Assembly: GCA_016110215.1 (NCBI GenBank)
Contig: JADWQD010000014.1
Location: 248,001-312,000 of the forward strand
Source: Capronia americana
Lineage: Eukaryota; Ascomycota; Eurotiomycetes; Chaetothyriales; Herpotrichiellaceae
Length of the DNA stretch: 64,000 nucleotides
Direction of reading: 5' to 3'
Positions within the stretch are counted from its first letter, which is position 1; every line of letters starts with the position of its first letter. Below the pieces are notes generated by a model. It saw only the letters and a program-made list of their open reading frames with translations. It was not told where the DNA came from and made no database searches. Shown here one piece after another: positions 20,247 through 30,158 of the stretch. The translations under genes and the position numbers were made by a program.

Positions 20247-22232
20247 CTACTTGGTAGCACCATCCTCCTTGGGAATCACAGGCAGTAGCACGTAGTTTTC
20301 CAACCCCTCCCCAACATGAATGTGGTTTAGACCATGGAATTTCTCGACAGGCCTGTCGACCGGTGAGTTGTGCTCGAATCGTCCAGCCCCCTGGGTGTCA
20401 CCAGACGACACTTCGAAGACCAGGGTCTCCTTGGGGGAAATTACAACGCTGGTAGGCCACAGCTCGACGTCGACGCCGTATACTTCTCCCGGCACGACCG
20501 GGAGTTGATCGACGGATCGATACTCACGGTGCGGATGCCAGGGAGTGTGGCGGCTGCTTTGCTCATTCACCTTGCGCAGGCTGACGCGGAGCCAGCCTTT
20601 GCACACAGGCACAGCGTCCCCGTCCGCACCAGTGTAAAAAACTTCCTGCCCATCCGCGGCGAGGTGGCGTAGAGTGACGAACAGATCGATCTCACTTGGT
20701 GGAGTGCTCGTTGCGTCGAAAGCGCTCGCAGACACGTTGAGATGGGCAACGATGTGGCCCGTGAATTCAACCGAGCGGTCAAATGGTTTGGTGCGGAACT
20801 GCAGCTTGTGTTGCTCCTTGAGTCCCGAAGGCGCTTGATACGAGAGCTCGGTGGCAGCTGTGGTCGAGGGCTGCTCTTCTGCTAGAGTGTGATCCGGTCC
20901 AAGGTGATATTTCGTGTACACGGTCCGAGGAATGGGCCACGTCGTTTCAATCCGTGTTGGGAAGGCTTTTTCAGCTTCCGGATCGTTGACACCGAGATTC
21001 CCCTCTCGGACAATCAGTTCAACGCGAGGGGCTTGCCCTGTCGACCATCCCACGGGATCGTTTCCTTTCAGGAAAGCATCGAGAAAGCTCTTTTGGAGGG
21101 CCACGCCTTCTTTTGTGTAGAAAGGAAGATCATGACGCCCCGTTGCAAATCGCAGGTATTTCAGCTCCGATCCGGCATTCATGAAACCTGAATGCGAAAA
21201 CAAAATTAGCTTGAGTAACAGCGCCTTTAGATAGAAGCGTACCTTCAATGTTACCACGGAGATGCAGGTGGATTCCGCCCCAGTTCGCCACCGAAAGAAG
21301 TGGCACTCGGATGTCCCCTAGGTCGAAGTCCCTTGATGCGTAATACTCGTCGTCGAGGAAGCGGTTGTGAGCATTATCCCGAGTTTGATCATGACAATTG
21401 TTCTTCAGCTCCTCGGCGGACAGGTCGCCCTCGAGGGTGTCGGGGCCCCAGTTGCGTGCGGCTCTGCCCGGTCGCCCATACTGATTTGTTATCACCTGGA
21501 GAGAATTTAGACAAGGACGAAATGATGGGAGACAGCAACCTCAATCCGTAATAGAAGACCACTGACCTGACGATTCCACCAAAAGTCGATGAATGCATTG
21601 GAGAGAATACCCCCGTGCCGGCATCGATCGCGGTAGTAGTCCGACATTCCCTCCCACGGAATGATGCAGGTGAGACCTTTGGGCTGTCTGGCAGCCACCC
21701 TCCACTGACTGCCTGCATAGTAGCTGACGCCCAGGAGACCGACCTTGCCAGACGACCATGGCTGGCTAGCAGCCCATTCGACAACGTCGGCAAAGGCTAA
21801 ACTCGTGTCCCGGGACATGGTGTTGAGTTCGCCTGGCGACTGTCCAAGACCGACCTCATCCCCTCGTACTACTGCATAACCGTTTTGGGTCCAAAAGCCT
21901 GGATCAGGAGTCTCCCATGCAGAGTGAGGCGAGTGTTGCTCTTCAGGCACATCCTTGAAAGAGGCTGCGTGGAAGCTGATGGCAATGAGTGCTTGCTTGC
22001 ACCGGAGAACGTAGGGAATGAGGATCACGTACTCTTTGTAATGAATGTCCTTGCCATAAGGCCCGTAGGTGACCAACACAGGAAACTTTTCCGCCGTTGA
22101 TTTGGGCCGGTATACGTTGCATCGAACAAGGCCACGGCCATCTTTCAATTCAATGGAAGCATTCTCCTCGAACACGTAGTCAAACGATGTCTCGTCGACG
22201 CGATAGATCTCGGGACGAATTTTGTTCGGCAT
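20247..22232 (-). CDS. CocE/NonD-type S15 alpha/beta hydrolase, copy B
   Basis: Four exons (22232-22033, 21975-21567, 21495-21243, 21187-20247) give 600 aa, all in phase. The first intron (57 nt) is a multiple of three and would be missed by a simple ORF scan; removing it restores the family segment YGPYGKDIHYKDFHAASF. Visible motifs are WETPDPGFWTQNGYAVVRGD, DVVEWAASQPWSSGKVGLLG and the nucleophile elbow GVSYYAG. The acid-containing region is VPLLSVANWGG, and ATGRHDLPFY holds the likely His. The C-terminal jelly-roll begins near TTWPIPRTVYTKYHLGPD. It is a distant paralogue of copy A (13402-15434). The substrate is unknown. Confidence 0.9.
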
Positions 22233-22647
22233 TCTGACTCAGTTGTAACAACACCGATGTGTGTCGTTGCTAGTATCGATGCGATGTCTCAGTTAATGAG
22301 GAATCAGGGACGTACCTGAGGCTCATATGCCGGAGATGTCGGATTCCCGGCCACTGACCAACATGGCAATGTTCCTTGACCATTTGCTTGGAGAGCCGAA
22401 TGATCGGGAGCTGGTCAGTCCGAGCCGTTTGCGGTGGGGTCCTTGCATTTGTTTCTCACGAGACATCCGGACCTCCAAGGTCACTTACTTCGGATGCACC
22501 ACTTGGGTCTGTGGAGGAAGCCAGGTAAAATGTTGACCGAGCAGTGGTAAGGATGGCATGAGTGAATAACAAAACCAAGGATATGTTCATTTCCATCGCC
22601 CACTCTCCTAAACAGTTGCTCAGCTCATTGGTACCGACGCTGACAAT
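22233..22647. promoter_or_regulatory. Divergent promoter of hydrolase B and the FAD monooxygenase fusion
   Basis: This 415-bp stretch separates two divergent cluster genes. A CGG/CCG pair, as bound by Zn2Cys6 factors, is seen near 22329-22350 (GCCGGAGAT..TCCCGGCC). This is suggestive only. Confidence 0.4.
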
Positions 22648-25015
22648 ATGGTCGAAAGCAATCTTCCGCCAGAGGCAGCGCCCATGGCAAATGGCTCGTC
22701 GGAACACCCCCGGCTGAAAGTATTGATCGTGGGCGCCGGGATCGCTGGACTTGTTGCGGCAATTGGCTTGCGAAATCAACACCATGAAGTACACGTAAGT
22801 CAGTGGCCTGCCTGCAACTCCACCCGGCTGATATCGTGCTGCAGCTGTACGAACAGTCGCAATTCGCAGATGAGGTTGGAGCCGCGATTCACATGGGCCC
22901 CAATGCAAACAGCGTGTTGCGAAGACTGGGCGTCGACATTGCAGAACGAGGAGCTCCCAAGCTCCTACAGGTGAGTCGTTGAGTCGATCATCAAGGCAAA
23001 GACACCCAGGGATGACGGCATGGACAAGACCAGGTATTACAACTCATCCTGCACCCTACTCAATACTGTCGACAACGACGCCCAAAGCTATAGATGGCAA
23101 GATGTGAGAGCTCAGGCCCTTGTGTGCTTTGTGCTTGTCTCTGATCGTGCTTAGAGTTGGCGTCAAGCACACCGTGGCCACCTACACACACAGCTGAAGG
23201 ATCGAGCAACATCGGACAAGCATGAAGGCGTTCCAGCCATCCTTCACACCGCATCGCGTGTCACGCAAATCGATACACAGAATGCAATCATCACTTTAGA
23301 GAATGGCGACATCATTCAGGGCGACGTTGTCATCGGTGCTGATGGTGTTCGTTCTGCCACGAGAAGAGCCATCGGCGGCCCAGAGTATGACAGCTTCGGA
23401 ATCGGAAAGAGTGCCATTCGGTTCATGGTCCCTCGAGACAAGGTCCTTGCAGACCCGGAGACCCGGGAGCTGGCCGAAGTCACCGGCGCGATGGATTTGA
23501 TCTTTGCACAAGAGCACAAAGTCATCATCTATCAGTGCGTCAACAACACGCTGCTGAACATCGTATGCATTCATCCAGCACATCAATCCAGCGCATCGAC
23601 CGAGACATACAACAAGAGCGTGTCCAAAGAGCGACTTCTGGACATTTTCCATGAATTTGCCCCGAAGTTGTTGAAGCTGTTCGAGAAGTGCGACAGCGAC
23701 ACGTTGAAGGTGTACCCGCTCTTCGATGCCAAAACGATGCCCACTTTCGTAAAGGACCGTCTGGCATTGATTGGTGACGCTGCACACCCCTTTACCCCAT
23801 TTATCGGCCAAGGTGGTGCGACCGCTATCGAGGATGCCGTGTCCATCGGCGTCGTCCTGTCACAGGGGACGACCGTGGCGGAAGTTCCGGCGAAGCTGGA
23901 GCTGTACAACAAAGCCCGATACGAGCGTGCAACCAAAATCCAGGGTTACAGCCGTATGGCTGGCGGCGACGGAGTCAAGCCTGGTGAGGAAAAGGCAGCT
24001 CAAATGAAGGGTAAGTTTCGATCACTTTGGGAGCAATCGTACTCCGTCTGCTGCCGTTGTGCTGACGGGCTCAGGTCGTGAGCATGCGTTCTACGCACTC
24101 AGCCATGATGAACATCATGCTTCTACCCGCATTTTGCGTGAGTATGAATGGGCCAAACTCAAGGGAGCAAGTTGGAGACAACCTATTGTCTTTGGGCCTG
24201 CGCCGGGTCCACGACGAGATGGAGCAATCTCGGTGACAAAGAAGCTCAAAGTTGTGACCGCGAGCATCAAGTTCAAAACGAGCGGCACGTTACTGCGAAA
24301 CATGCTGCCCAACGACTCGTACAGCTTCGGCTCCAAAGACACCGTAATTGTGGCGAGTTTGACGGTGGAATCTCACCGGAATGTCGGGTGGCTCGGCTTC
24401 CACGGGTTTGATCGTGTTCTCCTGTCAATCCACGGCGTCAACTATATCAAGTCGGACGGATCAGTGCTTTCTGCCAGCTATGTGCCCGTCTTGTTTGAGA
24501 ATTCGGCCGATGTCATCAGTGCCGGACGCGAGCAGACGGGATATCCGAGTGTTTACTCTGATATTGAGGTGGACCGCAGTCCAGGATCGTTTTCTGCCCG
24601 GCTCTCATGGAACGGCGTTACATGGGCCACGATATGGATGAAGGATCTGATGCCGGTTTCTGACCCGAAGCCAACTTCCAAAGCAATATTTGTCAACCGG
24701 TCCATATCCTCGACCGATTGTGGGCTGGCCCAAAAAGAAATGGGTGTGGGAGAAGACGTTCTGATTGAGAGAGATAACACCTCCGAGACTGGTTGTTATA
24801 CCAACGGAGCTAGTACATTGGTGAGTGAAATATTGTCTTCCAAGAGCTCCTCAAATGCTGGTTTCGATATTCTCCCTCGCAGTCAACGGGAGATCCCAAC
24901 ATTACATCACATCGCGGCACGCATTGGCGAACTCCCTATTTTCGAAGTCGTGAGCGCCACGGTGACGGAGGAGGAAGGCCCGCAGAGGGCGGAGAACGCT
25001 TGCAGGATCAGTTAA
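22648..25015 (+). CDS. FAD-dependent monooxygenase fused to an acetoacetate-decarboxylase-like domain
   Basis: Proposed exons are 22648-22794, 22845-22970, about 23002-23103, 23155-24010 and 24075-25015, for about 723 aa. The N-terminal 450 residues form a salicylate-hydroxylase-type monooxygenase: KVLIVGAGIAGLVAAIGL (FAD dinucleotide fold), GDVVIGADGVRSATR (DG motif) and LIGDAAHPFTPFIGQGGA (GD motif). After a linker (WRQPIVFGPAPGPR) the C-terminal part resembles acetoacetate decarboxylase: KLKVVTASIKF, LLRNMLPNDSY, VLSASYVPVLFENSADVISA and GREQTGYPSVYSDIEV. The usual catalytic lysine of the GFPK segment is not there (PSV instead). The junction between exons 2 and 3 is unresolved: it needs a 31-nt intron or a frame lesion. 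The other junctions are normal. The likely role is ring hydroxylation of an aromatic substrate, by inference. Confidence 0.8.
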
Positions 25016-25084
25016 ACTTCTATACATGGTTCATCAGACACCGTTGTCGATAGTTTGGGGCATCTTGTAGGTGTTGACGAATCT

Positions 25085-26916
25085 TCAAGGTCCAAATTCG
25101 TATCTGAGTCCTGCCCGATGTCCCCGATTGGCATTTTCATTCGTAGATTGACCCATGAGATCGTCCAGTGTGCGACACATTTCGACACAACACGGCCAAG
25201 GCAAGTGAGATAACTCGTCCTTAAACATCTTCAAGGTTCTCATCGTCCCCGTGCGAGAGTTCAGGGACGAGCCCTGGGGTCGGAGATGCCACCATATCGT
25301 AAGTCCAGCATAGAACAGAACAACCGGAAGCCATATCGCGATGTTGGGACCAGATGCATCCCCCAGAGCATCTGAGTTGTCCAGGATGCGCCATGCACAA
25401 TTTACGGCTTCGTCTGACACCTCGATCAAGCCTGGATTAGTTGATCCGGTTGTTGTCGAAGCTGAATGGGTGTTTGGGGGATATCCGACAAGCTGTGGTA
25501 ACTTGAGGACGTCTGGAAAACACAGAAGCAGTTTGCAAAAGTAGAAAAATGCAAGTACATCCTGTCTAACGACTTCTTCAAAGTGTTGACGCCATCGTGA
25601 GAGCGCCGCCTTTAGTATATACTGATGTCGCAGTGCCTCTGCCGGGGAAGAAAGCGGCGCGTGGGGATTTTGCGAGGACTGCGCAAGTACCTCTTCCGCG
25701 CATTCCGAGACGCTCGAAAACGAATAGTGAATGTACAGAATGTCCGCACAGATCCCTGTCAGTAACAGCAAGCTGTCGGTATCCATTTTGAGGTCAGATG
25801 GCAGAGGTCGAGCGCCCGATATCAGATAGTTGTACATGTTGTGGAAGTTGTAGGGCGAGGACGGCATCAGAATGAAGAGCTCCTTTGTCGAGATGCAGGG
25901 GACTTGCCCACAATGGATCGCTCGAGTGACATCGGTCAGGAAGAGATAGGAAAGGAGAAGACTTTGACCCGAGTTGGTAATTGCCCGCTCATGCATGGAT
26001 GGCAAGGGACGTACCTTCTAGTGTTTGGATTGTGCTCGAGATAAAGAGTTTCCGTGGGCGAAGATGGCTCGTCCAAGTGCATTCGCACACGCCTTGCCAT
26101 CGTTGCAGTGCCGCCGATGGTTGAGGAAGAAAGATGCCAGTATTCCTGGTCCGCGCAGAGCATTCCGTATGTGGCAAAGAGAGATCCCTGCGGTGGGCAA
26201 ATGGAATCAGAGCCCGTCGGGCGGAGAAGGCAATATCGGGCAGAACTCGATACTTGCCGTCAAGATAGATTCCAGTAGACGAGCCTCGCGGTTGTCAACT
26301 TCCATCATCACCCCCCACAGAGCATCGCCTGCGAGAAACAGGTCGCATGCCGAAAGCTGGGTGGGAGGTCCGCTATGACCCCGCGGGTCTCGCCTGTCCG
26401 ATGTGCTATTGGACGCAGCGATGCCCACACAGGCGAGAGCCATCTGCAAATAGGGCGGGATGACGGACTTCGATGATGGTGTCGGTAGTTGAATGGCATC
26501 CAGGAAGATGTGGCGCTTCGATGAGATAGAGAACTGATGTTGTGCTTGTTCTAGAGCGTGACTGTCGGGTGGCGAGGGCAAGTCGGACAAGACAGCCAGA
26601 GGATAGGTATACTGCCGCTCCAGGCCCTAGTGGTAGAGTATTAGTGTTGTCCTCTCAGTCGACGACTCATAGATGATGAAGCTCCTACCATTGCTGCCCT
26701 GCCCAAATTCAGGTTCGCACTGACTGCTCCAGCGAGATACTGGTGGCAATCATAGGCATCTTCACTCAGAAGAATCGCCGCCTTGAAGCGACGTTGGAAG
26801 GCTACCTCTGGGATTTGATGCGCATCATGCACATCCCACTGGTTCGGGTTTCGCTCTCCTGGCCATTCGTGCGTTTCCCCAGATTCTTCTGCGCTGCGGG
26901 CTACTGGAGACGTCAT
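25085..26916 (-). CDS. Regulator-like protein with fungal transcription factor domain but no DNA-binding domain
   Basis: Four exons (26916-26689, 26626-26258, 26187-26015, 25961-25085) give 548 aa. The third splice, in the 26257-26188 gap, uses a GC donor (ACG|GCAAGT) and CAG acceptor; with it the family segment LLESILTGSLFATYGM is continuous. The core (DLFLAGDALWGVMMEVDNRE, then YLFLTDVTRAIHCGQVPC) matches the regulatory domain of fungal C2H2/Zn2Cys6 factors. From MTSPVARSAEES onward no zinc finger or Zn2Cys6 motif is visible, and the upstream 400 bp encode none on this strand. It is transcribed divergently from a full C2H2+Zn2Cys6 factor and may modulate it. Confidence 0.75.
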
Positions 26917-27325
26917 TGGGCGAGCCAGCTCCCCTTATCGAGGGTGCTCAAAGAGGCATGAGTTGAAGTAGGTAGAGAACCTGTTGAACTAACTGACTGT
27001 AATTATCTCTCTGTATGAACTGGCAGGATGCAGGATGAAGGACGAGCAGCGGGTTTGCCAAGCCTGCTGCACGTGATGTAACACGTGACTACCGCCAAAA
27101 GAACTCGGCATATGAGTGGCTTGGAGACTTCCGAGGCAGTCCTGACTTTACCTCGATAGGTAAGCCGCGCAGCCAAAGCGGGGTACGGGGCGACTGGAGG
27201 TATCCGAATGCCTGTAGCTGGAATTACGATTTTGCGGAGAGGTCAGTTCGCCCTCACAGAATCTTTACATGTCGACGACTTACAGTACAATTGTCTGGAG
27301 CTGCGTGTTCCATTAAGCCAGAGTC
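26917..27325. promoter_or_regulatory. Divergent promoter between two regulators, with paired CACGTG boxes
   Basis: This 409-bp stretch lies between the starts of the DBD-less regulator (-) and the C2H2/Zn2Cys6 factor (+). Two perfect CACGTG palindromes sit at 27070-27075 and 27082-27087, 12 bp apart. CACGTG is the classic site for bHLH and some bZIP proteins. Confidence 0.6.
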
Positions 27326-29950
27326 ATGACGATGACCGGAAGTCCGGACACACAGGTGCCTATCGCTCCTCCAAGACTCAGAGTGAGTCCCCCAATTCCA
27401 TGTCCATCGAGTCTCTCTGACCAACAATGCAGTGCGACATCTGCAACAAGACATTCGTCCGATCTGAGCACCTTGAGAGACACAGGAGGATCCGTAAGTC
27501 GAAGCAATCAAGACCAAGGCGGATACTTTAGTGGCTTAGCAAAGCATCGGCCAGATACCAACGAGAAACCTTTTCCTTGCCCTTGCTGTGATCAGTCGTT
27601 TCCACGCTCCGACGTACGCGCACTGCACGTCAAAAAGAGCCATGGCATCGACTTCGCCGCTATTGACCCGGCGATTCACGGCAAGACCGGCCCTAAAAGA
27701 AGGCGAGTAAAAAAAGCCTGTGATCTCTGCCGGAGGCGCAAGCTACGCTGTGACGGCGAGGCACCATGTCGGCAGTGTCGACTTGGACATTCCGATTGTC
27801 AATATCAGTCGGCGGCTTCGAGATCGCGACCACCCGCTGCGCTCGAGCAAGACCATGGCTGCGTTGGTGATGACTCGGTGGCTATCGATATCGATATGGA
27901 GCCTCAATATCAGGTCCCTGAACCAGGCGATACCCCACTAACCGCATCAGGTAGCTCGGCCTCTTTGAATGGTCGTAGCCTGCAGCAAGGTGTGATGTCG
28001 ACGCCTTTCGAGCTCGAGTTCTACCCTGAGCAGCCCCATGCGACGGGTGAGATGACCTCGATGATGCAGACGTCTACCGCTGGTGTCGACATCGGAAGCA
28101 CATTACACCTCGAGGCCGAAAATGGACTCTTGCCTGATTTCTGGCAGATGCCTCTCCTTGTAAGGATCGATGAGTTCTACCGTGCCATATCATACAATGC
28201 TGATCTGTGATTCCCTAGAACGGCGAAGCATGGTGGGATGGCCTCAACTTTGAGATGGACGATTTTAGTACACTTCTCCCGAGTCATCCCCTGGAGTCTT
28301 CGCCCACGAATGCATTCTCCCAACTCATGCAAGAGTATTTCGACCGGCGGTCGCGTGCGCTGTCTCCTTCTCCTAACAAAGCTGCCTCCATGTGGTACTC
28401 GGCACCAGCCTGCTTATGGGACCATGACCTGGAGATCGTCAATATCTTCCTGAACCTCTTTTCACGCAACGTGCCCGGGTTTTGCCCACTCTTCGAGAAC
28501 TTCACCATCACCGAAGAAATGCGGCCAGACTATGTCCTTGCGGCTGCAGCAGTCGGAGGCTTATACTGCACCACTCCAGGCAGTTTCGAGTTTTCAAAGA
28601 CAATGTATAACAGTTCACGGAGACTGCTCTTGACTTCGGTAGGAGCCGTGATGATCTTGATTCGGTAAAACTCGGGCTGACCCCTCGAAGACAAAATCTA
28701 CCGGCTGGTACAGTCGTACGCAGCCTGCCTACGAAGAAGTGATGACCATCATCAAGACTGTATGGACGTCTGCATTTGTTGACATTCCTCCAGGGCTGAC
28801 AAAGCTTCTAGTACATTTTGAATGAGCTCTTTGGCCTTTGCAGCGGAGACAAAAGAAGCTACGAGTTTGTCGAGGTCTTCCACCAAGACCTAGCCAGGGT
28901 CAGTTCAGGCATCCTTGCCCATTTCCGTTTGACCATGCCGACGGACTCCCTGATATCCCTTCCGTGACAGGCACTACAAGTACTCGGGACGCTACAAGCG
29001 GTGGATGCCTTTCCTGCGAAAGACAATGAAATCATCCGGTACGGCCACGCATGTTGAAACTACAATCGAACAGTATGCTGATCAGCGCGGACGTTCTGCA
29101 CCAAAGCTTGCGCGAGAGCCTTCACATCCTGGACTGCTACAGAGTGTGCATTTTACAGATCCCGCCATCACTACTCTGGCGCCTCCTCGACACGATGCCG
29201 GACCCTACATCAGAAACAGAGCCATTCAAGCACATTCACAAGTCGGTTGTCCAAGTGATTAACCCGGGCTTGGCCATAGACCTAGAAACCGTGGGCGAGT
29301 CGACCTTGTCAAGCTTATCTCCTTTTCTTTGGCTTGCAACGCGATTGGCCGTGGCGGACGACGACTGCATGGATGTCTTGTCCAAGCCCGATTTCGTGGA
29401 GCTGGCCGCCGACCGATGGTTGCGGTCATTCCCAAGGGATAAACCTGCGGGGCCTGCTTCGGTCATCCTGTACCACTTGATGAATATCGTCATGCACGCC
29501 AACCTCCTCATCATCCAACGGTATGCACACTGGTGGCCCTCGCGGGATAAGACATCCGACAAAGACCGGGACCACTGGCAAGGATGTATTCTACGCTGGG
29601 TCCAAGAAAGACACTATAAGATCGCTGAATGGCATGCGCAGAAAGCGCTCGACTGCGTCGGCGCAGCCAGCAACGTCAATCAAAAAGGCGATGCCAAGGT
29701 GGGAAGATATAACATCGCGGGGTTGGACCGGACCAAGGCCTCGCCTGCGTCTCCGGCGGTGACGATCGATGTCACTCACGTTCCCTACGCCATCTACTAC
29801 GCCACGCTCATCTTGTGGTGCGGGGCGGTAGATGGCAAGCACGCGTTGACGGGGCTGTCGCACCTGGCACGCGGGAAAGATCTGCTGTCACGACAAAAAC
29901 TACGCATAGCGTGGCTTCTCGAACGCGTGCTGAGCAAAGTGGAGGCATAG
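27326..29950 (+). CDS. Transcription factor with two C2H2 fingers and a Zn2Cys6 cluster
   Basis: Eight exons (27326-27382, 27433-27493, 27555-28159, 28219-28638, 28691-28759, 28812-28898, 28971-29038, 29086-29950) give 743 aa. Finger 1, assembled across two splices, is CDICNKTFVRSEHLERHRRIH. It is followed by the TNEKPFPC linker and finger 2 (CPCCDQSFPRSDVRALHVKK then SH). A Zn2Cys6 cluster follows at about residue 95: CDLCRRRKLRCDGEAPC, then CRLGHSDC. The remainder is a fungal regulatory domain (YVLAAAAVGGLYCTTPGSFE, ELFGLCSGDKRSYEFVEVFH, LHILDCYRVCILQIPPSLLW). The last intron is only 47 nt. It is a good candidate for the local regulator of the surrounding accessory genes. Confidence 0.85.
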
Positions 29951-30158
29951 CGGGCTATATACAAGGGCCAGCAACTCTTAATGATCAAGATCCAAACTTT
30001 GGACATTCAGTATCACGCTGAAAGCGACGAGACAGGCCCGAACCGATATCCATGCAACCCATTAGATGTTTAGATTTCCTTCACCCACCCACGCAGGCGG
30101 CCCCTTCAAGATCCTTTACAAGCGCTTTCAACAATCAGTGGTTGTTGTCTCCCTCCAT
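29951..30158. other. Short intergenic, convergent genes
   Basis: This 208-bp stretch lies between the C2H2/Zn2Cys6 factor stop and the MFS transporter stop. No feature is seen. Confidence 0.5.

Noticed and set aside
29038..29086. Apparent frameshift in the C2H2/Zn2Cys6 factor (TGA after RYGHAC)
   Set aside because: A 47-nt intron (CCG|GTACGG..GATCAG|C) restores the frame to ADVLHQSLRE, and another intron of the same length occurs in the 2H gene.
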